The notes under the pieces are model-generated. The model saw nothing but the letters and a program-made list of their open reading frames with translations, ran no database searches and was not told the DNA's origin. 64,000 bases of DNA from Neoceratodus forsteri. Its lineage: Eukaryota; Chordata; Ceratodontiformes; Ceratodontidae. A program made the position numbers and the translations under genes. The stretch is from positions 465,963,501 through 466,027,500 of the forward strand of contig CM028130.1 in the NCBI GenBank assembly GCA_016271365.2. Reading direction: 5' to 3'. This document shows, one piece after another, positions 1-10,616 of this stretch. Within the stretch, counting starts at the first letter, position 1, and each line of letters opens with the position of its first letter.

Positions 1-105
1 TGCGGTGTTTCTGACTGCTCAAGGAATATACCACTACCACAAGAAAGAGTAGGGGAGACCAGCAAAAATGGCACAAATAAAATGAACATCCTCAGCAAAA
101 TCTCT

Positions 106-1045
106 GGGGCAAGATTCACAAAACACTTTGAAGATGAAAAAAATGTGCAAGTCCCCAAAATTTGTGCAGCTGCAGAAAAAAGGGGGTAATTGAACTGCTT
201 CATAAACAGTACACAAAACATCCACAGCTGCGGAAAAAATGCACTGCAAAATGCAAAACAAATGCAGCTGCTGATATTCCTGTGCAAAAATGCCATTGAA
301 AAGTATGACATATCACCTTAAAGGCTATTCTCAGCCACAGTTTTTCCACAGTTGCGGAAAAACTGTTGTTCACATGTTGACTAAGGAAAGTGAAGGGTAA
401 CTCACCCTGAGCAGAAGGCAGTGTACTAACAATTGGGAAACAATTATAGTGGAGGTTCAGGCACCAAGCAGCAGCAAATAGGCTGTATACTAATGTCAGT
501 TGTTACAGCAAAAATAGCATTTCCACTGAAAGGCGACAAATAACAACCACATGACCCAGTGCAGCCCATAAAGGAGCCCCACAGGCAGTAGAGGCAGAGG
601 TGGTAACAGCTAGAAGTGTGAGCTATAGACGCAGGAGAAAGAAACACCCCAGAGAGAGAGAGAGAGATTGAGAGAGACAATTAGCCAATTCATTTTGCCA
701 CTGGGTGCATGGTCCTGCTGGTACAGGTAGTGCTACTGTGATCCCAGATGTGGGACAGGCTTTTGGCCTCACTGGGATCTGCTGCAACATTTGCAGAATC
801 TCCTGCTCCACTTAATATGGATCATCTGCTGCTCTCCTGTCTGCTGGGTCTTTTATAGTATTTCTGCAGCTGTGGAAAAATTGTTGTGCATTTTCAGCAC
901 TTAGGAATTTCTTAACTCTCCTGTTTTGCGATTTTCTGCACCTGTGGAAATGTTGACTGTGAATATGCCACGCTACATTTCTGCAGTTTTGTAAGCTTAT
1001 TTTCTGCATGTGCAGAATTTTTGCTCTCTTTGTGAATCTAGCCCC
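106..1045. mobile_element. Non-autonomous TIR element, GGGGC(A/T)AGATTCACAAA ends
   Basis: The left end reads GGGGCAAGATTCACAAA and the right end is its inverse, closing in TTTGTGAATCTAGCCCC. Between them lie repeated CTGCGGAAAA/CTGTGGAAAA-type motifs in both orientations (near 230, 350, 865 and 945), which look like subterminal protein-binding repeats. No transposase reading frame is present. The end sequence resembles in style the AGATATTCAAA ends of the Harbinger-like elements elsewhere in the window. A clear target-site duplication is not visible, so the family is uncertain. A short GA run lies at 655-680. Confidence 0.5.
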
Positions 1046-1091
1046 TAGTCTTTTGGGCTGGAGGCAATTCCACTGCTTCATAATGTATTAA

Positions 1092-1245
1092 TACATAGAG
1101 GTATTGGTGTCTCTTACGGGATATGAAGGTTATTTCATGCTGTTTGGGGCTGATAGAACTGCTCATCCTCGCATTGCGGTCCTCTCACCCAAAACAGCAC
1201 AAGATAACCTTCTTATCCTGTAAGAGACACCCATAACTCTATGTA
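1092..1245. mobile_element. 154-bp palindromic MITE flanked by TTAA
   Basis: The two halves are inverted copies for about 55 bp each: the left arm opens TACATAGAGGTATTGGTG and the right arm, read on the other strand, opens TACATAGAGTTATGGGTG. TTAA occurs immediately outside both ends (1088-1091 and 1246-1249), matching the TTAA duplication made by piggyBac and Kolobok transposases. The arm sequence does not start like a typical piggyBac end, so the superfamily is open. No coding capacity. Confidence 0.6.
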
Positions 1246-1255
1246 TTAATATATA

Positions 1256-1585
1256 ATATCATTACCCATTGTGTATCTGATATCACTACCCATGAAGTAT
1301 CTGATATCACTACCCATGAAGTATCTGATATCACTACCCTTTATGTATCTGATATCAATACCCATTATGTATCTGATATTACTATCATTATATATCTGAT
1401 AGCAATACCCGTTATGTATCTGATATTACTATCATTATATATCTGATATGAATATACAATATGTATCTGATATCAATACTCATTATGTATCTCGTATCAC
1501 TACCCTTTATGTATCTGATACTACTACCCAGTATGTGTCTGACATCACTACCCATTATGTATCAAATATGATTATCCATATGTCA
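1256..1585 (+). repeat. 24-bp minisatellite, block 1
   Basis: Tandem copies of a 24-bp unit that opens TATGTATCTGATATC and closes ACTACCCAT, with variants such as AATACCCAT and a few length-changed copies. Because 24 is divisible by three, several frames stay open and read as an octapeptide repeat of YVSDITTH type; I take these to be accidental. The same array continues at 1942, 6449, 13893 and 20659, so the blocks are one array separated by insertions. Confidence 0.9.
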
Positions 1586-1941
1586 ACTAAGGCATCTTCC
1601 TGCACCCTCATGTTCTTTTCTACCCAATTCCTGACCTCCTGTCTTCTCCTTTGACCCCCACCGCTCTGAACCCCCTTCAATCGAGGTTTTCTATCATAAT
1701 GTCCTACCCCAACTGGCACGGTGCACTTTATTGTACTCTTGTGACAATTATCCACTTTTCATTGCTGTATTCATGCTGCTAATATATTTGGTCACTTCAT
1801 GTGCTGCTGTAGTCTTTATTTGTTGCCTTTGTATCTGCATTATGTTTTGTAAGTTGTCCCTTTTGTCTCCCAGGTTGCACCTGGAAATAAGCCTCTGCTC
1901 AGTGTACCTTTCTTGGTTACCAATGTATCAAATAAATAAAT
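1586..1941 (+). mobile_element. LINE 3' end with AAATAAATA tail
   Basis: A 356-bp non-satellite segment set between two minisatellite blocks, ending in an AAATAAATAAATA tail, as many Jockey-superfamily LINEs do. Near its end is a stretch beginning CAGGTTGCACCTGGAAAT and continuing with GCTCAGTGTACC. It closely resembles the 3' end of the tRNA-derived SINE at 4385-4575, suggesting that this LINE family is the SINE's mobilising partner. No reverse-transcriptase frame is left, so the copy is 5'-truncated. Confidence 0.55.
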
Positions 1942-2364
1942 ATGTATCTGCTGTTACTACCAATTATGTATCCGATATCACCACCCATTATCTATCTGAT
2001 ATCAATACCTATTATGTATCTGATATTGCTACCATTATGTATGTGATATCGATACCCAATTTGTATCTGATATCACCACCCATTGTGTATCTGATAGCAA
2101 TATCAATTATGTATATATTTATACCCATTATGTGTCTGATATTACTACCCATTATGCATCTGATATCAATACCCATTATGTGTCTTACATTACTACCCGT
2201 TATGTATCTGATATCAATACCCGTTATGTATTTAGCATCACTATCCATTATGTATCTATCAATACCCATTATGTATTTATCAATGCCTATTATGCAGCTG
2301 ATATCACTACCCATTATGTATCTGATATTAGTACCCATTATGTATCTGATATTACCACCCATTA
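1942..2364 (+). repeat. 24-bp minisatellite, block 2
   Basis: Continuation of the same 24-bp array, with more divergent units than block 1. It ends at a TA dinucleotide that is the left target site of the Tigger-like element. Confidence 0.9.
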
Positions 2365-2457
2365 CAGTTCTCCCTTGCTATAGCAAAAACCCGGCTGTTA
2401 CGAGTGCCCCCTATTGCTCCCGATGTTAACTGCTCATCTTGCGAGCCTTGCACCACA

Positions 2458-2770
2458 ACTCCTCCTGGCTGCTTCCCCGCCTGCTTTAGAACATTCAGAA
2501 AAAGTGCCCAACTGAAAAGAAACAAAATACAGGTACACAGCTGTACCTCTGATCACTCACCAATCCCTTTCTCTATCTCCTGAAAGCCAGAACAGTACTA
2601 GCTCTTCCTCTGTTTCCACAGCTCCTCCTGGCCACTTCCCCACCTTTTTGATCATTCAAAGAAAGTCCCAGATGGAAAGAATCACAAAACAAAAATTACA
2701 CAATTGCACTTCTGATCAGATATTGATCCCTCTGTCTTTCCCCTGAAAGCCAACAACAGTAGCAGCTCAC
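2458..2770. repeat. Tandem duplication, ~165-bp unit, two copies
   Basis: Two adjacent diverged copies start CTCCTCCTGGC(T/C) near 2458 and 2622 and both end with CCTGAAAGCCA followed by AGCTC (near 2605 and 2770). The duplication is inside the Tigger-like element. No coding signal. Confidence 0.7.
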
Positions 2771-3987
2771 TCACTCATCCTTGCTTGGCCACCGTGTCAG
2801 TCAGGAGTATGCCAGTAGCAGTAGTGGTGGTAGAGGTAAAATAAATGAGGTAAAATTATTTCAAATTACAGTACTGTACCATGTCGGCTCAGTTTTTCAG
2901 GAAAATTCAGAACTGCTGATCTAATGATACCGATACCTTCTAAGTACTATATGTAAGTCAGTGAGGAGAGCCTGATACAACTGTAAACTGAGCAGGTGGG
3001 TGGAGGGCGAGTGGGATGCTCTGCTCCTTAATTACAAATTCAGACACTAAGCAAAGTAAAATAACTAAAATAAAGTTTTAATTAAAGTATTAAACTATTT
3101 TGTACATCCTGTACCCTAAATTCATATCAAGCTACAGACAGTGCTGGTAGCATCCAGTAAAGGGTCCATTAAGGCCACGGAGATCCAAGGGGAACAAGGA
3201 GGGGAGAGATACTGTGGGTTAAGCTTGAAAGAAAAATGGGGGCAGCCATCCACACAGGGTAGTCTATAGACCACTAACCCAGGTGGAAGAGACAGAGAAT
3301 TGATGCTTGCCATCCAATGAATGGTGGACAAGGAGGACGTGGTGCTGGTTGGAGACTTCAACATGCTAGACGTGGACTGGAGCCTCCCAGCAGTGGCATC
3401 AGCCAGGAGCAGATTTATTTTGGACTCCCTTCGGGATACTTCCTTAAACAATTGGTCATGGAACCAACTTGGCAGGAGGCAATACTGGACCTGGTGCCCA
3501 CAAACGGGGACAGTGTGACGGGGTCACAGTGGGGGAACACCTGGGGAACAGTGACCACCAGATACGGTGGTTTGAAATAACTGAACGGGCAGATCCCTGC
3601 CACACTAAAACACGTATCCTAGACTTTACGAGGGAAGATTTTGGGAGAATGGGGAAATGCTTGGAAGAAGCACTAGCTGGAATGGGGAAGGAATTAGGGG
3701 TGGAGGAACAGTGTGCAGTATTTAAAACAGGGATGGCAAGGGCAACACAATTATGCATTAAGCAGGTTAGCAAGGGGAAAAGGAAGAGGAAACCCTTATG
3801 GTATTCCAAGTAGATGGCAGAGAAAGTGAACACCGAAAGGACTGCATTCAGGCAATACAAAAAGACACAGGCAGAAAGGGATAGGGAAAGGTACAGGAGA
3901 AGCAAAGGGAAGCAGTAAGGGAAGCCAGAGGTCAGATAGAGGAGTGCCTTGCAAAAACAGTAGTTAGAGGGGCCAAAACCTTTTATA

Positions 3988-4361
3988 TAGAAACATAGAA
4001 ACATAGAATTTGATGGCAGATAAGGACCGCTTGGCCCACCCAGTCTGCCCATTTCCCTACCTACTGGATAAGCTGCAGATCCTAGTTAACTAGCAGCCTA
4101 CTTATTCCTACCCCCACCCCCACCCCCCAGAATTGCCTTATGACTATCCCATGCATGCTTGAATTCCACCACTGATTTTGACTCCACAACCTCCTCCGGA
4201 AGGCCATTCCATGCATCCACAACCCTCTCTGTGAAAAAATACTTCCTTAAATTACCTCTGAGCCGCCCCCCCTCTATCTTCAAATTGTGCCCTCTTGTTC
4301 TTGCACACCTCTTTTTTTGAAAGATGCTACCCTCTTGGACTTTGTTGATTCCCTTGAGGTA
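3988..4361 (-). mobile_element. CR1 3' fragment inserted in CR1-A, with target duplication
   Basis: Opposite-strand CR1 tail. Read on the minus strand it gives the conserved C-terminus ([20 protein letters not shown]) and ends in repeated ATAGAAACATAGAA tail units. CTTTTATA flanks both sides (3980-3987 and 4362-4369), an 8-bp target-site duplication. Removing the insert restores a CR1 sequence matching the other copies at this point (compare 24770-24790 and 38945-38965). Confidence 0.85.
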
Positions 4362-4384
4362 CTTTTATAGGTATGTACAGGTAC

Positions 4385-4575
4385 ATAACAAGGAGGCAGT
4401 ATAGCACAGTGCTTTAAGGCTCTGTGCTGCAAACCTGGAGACCTGGATTTGAATCCCACAGCTCCCACTTGCATACTGTGTGACCCTGAGCAAGACACTT
4501 AACTTCCTTGTGCTCCCAGGCTACACCTGTAAAGCTTCAGCTTAGTGTGTGCCTCTCCTGGTTGAAAAAAAAAGT
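4385..4575 (+). mobile_element. tRNA-derived CORE/MIR-like SINE
   Basis: The 5' part holds a polymerase-III B-box-like GGATTTGAATCCC near 4444. Next comes the CORE/MIR-like stretch containing ACTGTGTGACCCTGAGCAAG and CACTTAACTTCC. The 3' part (CAGGCTACACCTGTAAA, then GCTTAGTGTGTGCC) resembles the end of the LINE at 1586-1941. It ends in an A-rich tail. It lies immediately after the CR1 fragment inside CR1-A. Confidence 0.8.
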
Positions 4576-6448
4576 GAAAAAAGGAAGGTAAAGGGAGGGA
4601 TAGTTAGGCTAAAGGGTGGGGTGAGAGTAGTGTTGAGGAAGATAACAGTAAAGCAGACATACTGAACATATATTTCTGTTCAGTCTTTACAGTAGAAGGT
4701 GCAGGTAGCGGGCCAGAAGGGAGTCCAAAGTGGGGGGGGAGGGGGAACGGCACAGAAATCGATACAAGTCCCTTTCCATGGGAAAGAGTCCTAAAGGAAC
4801 TGGAAGGAATAAGAGTAGATAAAGCTCTGGGCCTGGATGGGGGAGCTCAGAGAAGTGGTGTCTGAACCTTTGGTGACCCTGTTAAGTCAATCACTGGAAA
4901 CAGGTGAGGTGCCCAAAGACTAGAGAACAGCTGTTGTAGTCCCCTTATACAAGAGCAATAACAGAGAGTGAGCGGGAAACTACAGACCAGTCAGCCTCAC
5001 CTCAGTAGTGGGGAAGATTATGGAAGCACTACTGAAGGAAAGATTAATGGAACACCTTGTGGCCAATGGTCTACAGGATCCAAGGCAGCATGGCTTTACT
5101 GGGGGGAGGTCGTGCGAGACTAACCTCATTGAATTTTTCGACTGGGTGACAAGGGAGGTGGATCGGGGGGTGCGCCGTGGACTATCCGGACTTCAGTAAG
5201 GCCTTTGACACTGTACCCCATAGGAGGTTATTAAACAAGCTGGGCACTATGGGTGTGGTCAGGACAGTAGTGCTGTTGGTGGGGAATTTGCTGGATGGCA
5301 GGACACAGAGGGTGGTGGTAAATGGCTGTCATTCTGCAGAAGGAAGGGTGAGCAGCCGAGTGCCATAGGGATCAGTGCTGGGTCCGGTCCTCTTCAACAT
5401 CTTTATCAGTGACATTACAGATAACATAGAATGGAGAATTTCCATGTTTGCTGATGACACAAAACTCTGTAACAGAATGGACACGCTGGAGGGAGTGGAT
5501 AGAGTGAGGAGAGACCTGCAGAAGCTTGAGGACTGGTCAAGTGTGTGGCAGTTAAAATTTAACGCAAAAAAGTGCAGAATAATACACATGGAGCACAAAA
5601 ACCCTAGAACAACATATCAGCTGGGGAAGGGTGGAGATGCAGCATGCTCAGGCAGGAAAGGGACCTAGTGGTTATCATCTCTGATGACCTAAAGGTTGGG
5701 AGTCTGTGCGACAAGGTGGCGGGTAAAGCAAATAGGTTGCTGGGATGCATAGGCAGGAGCATCACCAGCAGGAAAAGGGAGGTCATAATTCCACTGTACA
5801 AGACATTAGTAAAGCCACGCCTGGAGTACAGTGTCCATTTCTGGAAGCCTTACCTACGTAAGGATATAGACAGGGTGCAGACAGTTCAGAGGAGGGCAAC
5901 CAAGATGGTACAGGGTTTGCATCACGAGCCCTATAAGGACAAGCTGAAGGACTTGAATATGTTCTCCCTGGAGGACAGGAGGGATATGATAGAGACATAC
6001 AAGTACCTCACAGGGAGGAACAAGGTGCAGGAAAACACTTTTTCAGAGGAAGTGATGTTCCAGGACTAGGAGTCATGGGATGAAATTGGAGGGAGGGAGG
6101 TTCAGAGGTAATGTGAGGAAGTATTTCTTCATGGAAAGGATGGTGGACAAGTGGAACACCCTGCCAGAGGAGGTGGTGGGGGCTGAAATGATTAGGGGAT
6201 TCAAGAATGCATGGGATGGACATCGGGGATCCTAGCAGTTTGGGGAAAGGGACGACCCAGTTCAAGAGAACCTTGAAGAGGCAAAATTACACGTGCAATT
6301 AGGCAGACTATGCAGGCCAAAAGCCCTTATCTGCCATCAGTATCTATGTAAGGTATTCAGTGTAAGCGTCCCGCCTTGTAAAGAACAGGGAGCTATAACA
6401 AACTCATGTTATGGCTCCCATTCTGTTCGTTATAGCGAGGGAGAACTG

Positions 6449-6780
6449 TATGTATCTGATATCACCACCCATTATGTATTTGATATTAATACCCAATATC
6501 TATCAGATATCAATACCCATCATGTATCTGATATCAGTACCCATTATGTATCTGATATCAATACCCATTATGTATTCTGATATCAACACTCATTATTTAT
6601 CTGATATCAATACCCATTATCTATCTGATATCAATACCCTTTATGTATCTAATATCACCGCCAATTACATATCTAATATCACCGCCCATTATATATCTGA
6701 TATCACCACCCATTATGTATCTGATATCACCACCAATTATGTATCCGATATTAATACCCATTATCTATCTATCAATACAT
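6449..6780 (+). repeat. 24-bp minisatellite, block 3
   Basis: Array resumes right after the Tigger-like element, preceded by its TA target, and ends at the tail of CR1-B. Units here are among the most regular in the window. Confidence 0.9.
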
Positions 6781-7379
6781 AGAAACATAGAATTTGATGG
6801 CAGATAAGGCCCACCTGGTCTGCCCATTTCCCTACCTACTCTATAAACTCCATATCCTACTTTATCTGCAGCCTACCTCCTCCTTCCCGCCCCTAGTGTT
6901 GCCTTCTGCCTGTCCCATGCATTCTTGACTTCACCTACCGTTGTTGCCCCCACAACCTCCACAGGGAGGCTGTTCCATGCATCCACCACCCTTTCTGTGA
7001 AAAAATACTTCCTCACATTGCCCCTGAGTCTCCCCCAGCCCCATATTGTGACCCCTTGTTCTTGCACATCATCTTTTCTGAAAGATGCTGCCGTCTTGAA
7101 CTCTATTGATCCCCTTGAGGTATTTGAATGTCTTTATCATATCTCCCCCCTCTCCCTGCTTTCCTCCAGTGTATACATATTGAGTTCCCTCAATCTCTCC
7201 TCGTATAGTTTCTGGTGTAGCCCCTGCACCATTTTCATTGCTCTTCTCTGGATTACCTCTGTCCTGTCAATGTCTTTTTGGAGATGAGGTCTCCAGAACT
7301 GCATGCAGTACTCCAGATGAGGCCTCACCAACTGCCTGTACAGTGGCATCACCACCTCCTGTTTTCTACTGGTGATCAA

Positions 7380-8168
7380 ATCAAATCATCTTTATAGGGC
7401 GCCTTTCAAATACCAAGGCAGCTTACATACAATTTAAAACAGCTTCAATATAAAATTACAAGTATTAAAACAGAATAAAATATTTATAGACAGTCAGTAA
7501 AATAGAACTAATCCCCAAACGCATGGCTCCATAGAACAGATTTGAGCACCTGTTTAAATCCCTCCATGGTCGGGCACTCACATATCTGACTGGGTAGAGA
7601 GTTCCAAAGGGTTGGGGCAGCATGCATAAATGCATGGGCCCCAGAAGATTTTAAACAAACCCTTGGTATCTGTGGCAACCCCTCATTGATCGCCCTGAGC
7701 AGTAAGGAACCAGAAGTTCTTTCAGGTAGTCTGGGCCCTGTCCTTGTAGGGCTTTGTAAGTCAGGAGTCCGACTTTAAAGGTGATTTGCCACTGAACTGG
7801 CAGCCAGTGCAGTTCACGCAGCACCAGTGAAATATGGCAGGACCGAGAGGTTCCTGTCAGTAGCCAGGCTGCTACATTCTGCACCAGCTGCAGGCGACAA
7901 ATAGCAACCCCAGGAAGCCGTAGGTAAAGGGCATTGCAATAATCCAGGTGAGAGGACACAAAGGCATGGACCAGCACAGGAAGGTCGCTGGATGGAACTA
8001 GATGCTTAACCCTGGAGATATTCCTCAGGTGATAAAAGGAAGATTTAACAATGGCTGACACCTGCAAACGCAGCATCAGACCCTTGTCAAAAATTACCCC
8101 CAGGTTTCACACCCATTCAGAGGTCGGGAGTGGGAGACCCCCCCAAGAACCAGTCCCGAGGGTAACCT
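7380..8168 (-). mobile_element. L2-like LINE 3' part inserted in CR1-B
   Basis: A 141-residue minus-strand frame (7651-8076) gives the RT C-terminal region, with HAFVSSHLDYCNALYLRLPG, RLQLVQNVAAWLLTG and LRELHWLPVQWQITFKV. This phrase order is typical of L2-clade LINEs in fish and amphibians and differs from CR1. The 3' end is at the low-coordinate side (ATCTTTATAGGGCGCCTTTC). It splits CR1-B between the GCIG and ITSRK motifs. I do not see a clean target duplication. Confidence 0.75.
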
Positions 8169-8169
8169 G

Positions 8170-9610
8170 TCCCTATGCACCCCAGCATCCCCCCCCCCAG
8201 CTTTCTTCATTGCCTTCTCACATTGTTTGGCTACTTTTAGATCTTGTGTTATGACTACCCCAGGTCCCTTTCCAGTTTGGTTGTTATTAGTACCTCCCCC
8301 CCATGTGTATTCCTCCCTGGTTTTCTTCCCCAGGTGCATGATTTTGCACTTCTTGGCATTGAATCTGAGCTGCCACACTCTTACCACTCCTCCAACTTGG
8401 TTAAGTCTCTCCTCATCTTCTCCACCCCCAACCCCCAAGTGTCAACCCTATTGCAGATCTTGGTGTCATCTGCAAAGAGGCATTCCTTTCTTTCGAGTCC
8501 CTTCGCAATGTCGCCAAGAAAGACATTAAAGAGTATTGAACCCTGTGGAACTCCGCTGGTTACTTCCCTTTCTTCAGATCGAACTCTGTTACCACCACCC
8601 TCTGTGTCCTGTTGTAAAACCAATTTCTGACCCAGTTTACCACCTTGTGACCCACTCCCAGACTGTCCAACTTATTTACTAATCTCTTGTGCAAGACTTT
8701 GTCAAATGCCTTGCTAAAATCTAGGTAGGCCATGTCCACTGCCCCTCCCTGATCTACTACCCTTGTCACCAAGTCAAAAAAACCTATCAGATTCATTTGA
8801 CAAGACCTTTCTGTTGTGAATCCATGTTGCCTTGGATTAGTGCCCTGCTGGCTTCTAGATATTCCACAATCCTTTCCTTTAACAGTGATTCCATCATCTT
8901 TTCCACCACTGAGGTCAAACTGACTGGTCTGTAGTTTCACGCTTCTACCTTGCTTCCACTTTTGTGAAGGGGTATCACATTCGCCCTTCTCCAGTCCTCT
9001 GGTACTACTCCCTCCTCCAAAGATTTGTTGAATAGGGCTGTCAGTGATGTCAGTAGCACCTCCCTGAGTTCTTTTAGTATTCTGGGATGCATCCCATCCG
9101 GCCCCAAAGAGTTTCTTTAGGACTTCATCTTCTGTTACTGGTCTGGTGTCCACCCTTCTTCCCTGTGTGTCTCTGCTGGATAATTCCAGTCCCTCTCCCT
9201 CCCCTTCTTTCGTGAATACTGAGCAAAAGTATTCGTTCAGTATTTCAGTTTTTACCGTGTCTCCCTCTGCCCCCTACCCCCTCCTTTACTTAGCCTCACT
9301 ACACCTCCCTTGGCCTTTTTTCTTTGCCTTATGTTCCTGAAGAAGATTTTGTCCCCTTCCTTCACTGTCTGGGCTGTCCTTTTCTCTGTTTGTGCCTTTG
9401 CACGCCTGACTGCTTTTCCCACCTCCTCTACTTAGTCTGATACAGTTCCTTGTCTTCCTTCCTCCCTCTACTTTTTCTTGTATTTCCTGAATGCCATTTT
9501 TTTCTCTCTAACCATCCCTGCCACTTCTTTTGAAAACCATAATGGTTTTATTTGTCTCCGTGCTTTAACTTACTGCACACAAAGGCTTGTTGCCTCTGTT
9601 ATGGCTCTCT
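8170..9610 (-). pseudogene. CR1-B reverse transcriptase domain, broken
   Basis: Readable blocks are PRQHGFTTERSCQMNLI and MAYLDFSKAFDKVLHKRLVN (8560-9153), then SGVPQGSILFNVFLGDI and the catalytic FADDTKICNRVD (8381-8623). The thumb part follows at 8094-8438 (WQLRFNAKKCKIMHL). The region 9150-9610 is the linker between endonuclease and RT, in poor condition. It continues on the far side of the L2-like insert into the C-terminus at 6873-7379 (ITSRKQEVVMPLYRQLVRPH). Confidence 0.8.
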
Positions 9611-9612
9611 TG

Positions 9613-10612
9613 AGGTTAGGACTGGTCCTCTTCAATGTCTTTATAAGCGATATTGCAGAGGGACTGGAAGGAAAAGTATGTCTCTTTGCAGATGACACAA
9701 AGATCTGCAACAGAGTTGATGCACAAGGTGGGGTGGAAAGGATGAGAAGGGACTTGGCAAGGTTAGAGGAATGGTCAAATGTATGGCAGCTTAGATTCAG
9801 TGCTAAGAAGTGCAAGGTAATGCACCTGGGAAACAAAAACCCAGGGGAAGAGTACACAGAATGGGGGTGAGATACTAACAACAACAAAAATGGAAAGGGA
9901 CCTGGGTGTAGTCATATCAGATGACCTAAAGGTGGGCAAGCAATGTGAGAGGGCAGCAAGGAGGGCTGGGGGGATACTGGGATGCATAGGGAGAGGCATC
10001 ACCAGCAGAAAACAGGAAGTTATTATCCCTCTGTACAGACAGTTGGTGAGACCCCATTTGCAGTACTGCGTGCAGTTCTGGAGACCCAATCTCCGCAATG
10101 ACATAGACAGGATGGAGGCTGTCCAGAGGAGGGCAACTAAAATGGTGCAGGGTCTGCACCAGAAGACATATGAAGAGAGACTTAAGGAGCTGAATATGTA
10201 TAGCCTCGAGGAAAGGAGAGAGAGGGGGGACATGATAGAAACTTTCAAGTATCTCAAGAGAATCAACAAAGTCCAAGAGGGTAGCATCTTTCAAAAAAAG
10301 AGGTGTGCAAGAACAAGGGGCACAATTTGAAGATAGAAGAGGCTGCAGAGGTAATTTAAGGAAGTATTTTTCACAGAGGGTTGTGGATGCATGGAATGGC
10401 CTTCCGGAGGAGGTTGTGGAGTCAAAAACAGTGGTGGAATTCAAGCATGCATGGGACAGTCATAAGGCAATTCTAGGGGGTGGGGGTAGGAAGAAGTAGG
10501 CTGCTGGTTAACTGGGATCTGCAGCTTATCCAATAGGTAGGGAAATGGGCAGACTGGGTGGGCCAAGCGGTCCTTATCTGCCATCAAAATCTATGTTTCT
10601 ATGTTTCTCTGT
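9613..10612 (+). mobile_element. CR1-C, 5'-truncated CR1 inserted antiparallel in CR1-B
   Basis: Begins inside RT (GLVLFNVFISDIAEGLEGK), includes FADDTKICNRVD (9478-9870), then a good 146-residue C-terminal frame (9890-10330: RDLGVVISDDLKVGKQCERA, GCIGRGITSRKQEVIIPLYR, LQYCVQFWRPNL). The end frame is 10305-10499 and the tail CTATGTTTCTATGTTTC closes near 10606. TTGAG occurs at both margins (9608-9612 and about 10616-10620), a possible 5-bp target duplication. It is much less damaged than CR1-B, as expected for a later insertion. Confidence 0.85.
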
Positions 10613-10616
10613 CATT

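Larger units (their letters stand above)
3150..6348 (+). pseudogene. CR1-A, 5'-truncated CR1-clade LINE (EN-RT), broken
   Basis: Remnant of the CR1 ORF2 protein, which supplies the APE-type endonuclease and reverse transcriptase for target-primed reverse transcription. Endonuclease sequence is readable at 3321-3518 (VLVGDFNMLDVDW). RT blocks follow at 5008-5600 (QHGFTGGRSCETNL, DFSKAFDTVPHRRL, GPVLFNIFISDI, and the catalytic FADDTKLCNR near 5440). The C-terminal region follows at 5644-6069 (GCIGRSITSRKREVIIPLYK, LVKPRLEY). Several frameshifts and stops separate the pieces. It is interrupted at 3980-4575 by another CR1 tail and a SINE. The 3' end lies near 6345, in CCCTTATCTGCCATCAGTA. It sits wholly inside the Tigger-like element. 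Confidence 0.85.
2365..6448. mobile_element. Tigger/pogo-like non-autonomous DNA transposon, split by CR1-A
   Basis: The left end reads CAGTTCTCCCTTGCTATAGC and the right end, on the opposite strand, CAGTTCTCCCTCGCTATAAC. Each is flanked by TA (2363-2364 and 6449-6450) and then by the 24-bp minisatellite. A CAGT start plus a TA duplication is the Tc1/mariner-Tigger pattern. Element-specific sequence remains only at about 2365-3150 and 6348-6448; the interior is a later CR1 insertion. No transposase frame is visible. Confidence 0.6.

Noticed and set aside
1256..2364. CRISPR-like array of regularly spaced repeats
   Set aside because: There are no unique spacers between units; it is a plain tandem minisatellite in a eukaryotic genome.
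1448..2383. Open frames of repeated YVSDITTH-type octapeptides in the 24-bp array
   Set aside because: The unit length is a multiple of three, so several frames stay open on both strands by chance; there is no start context, domain or conservation beyond the DNA repeat.
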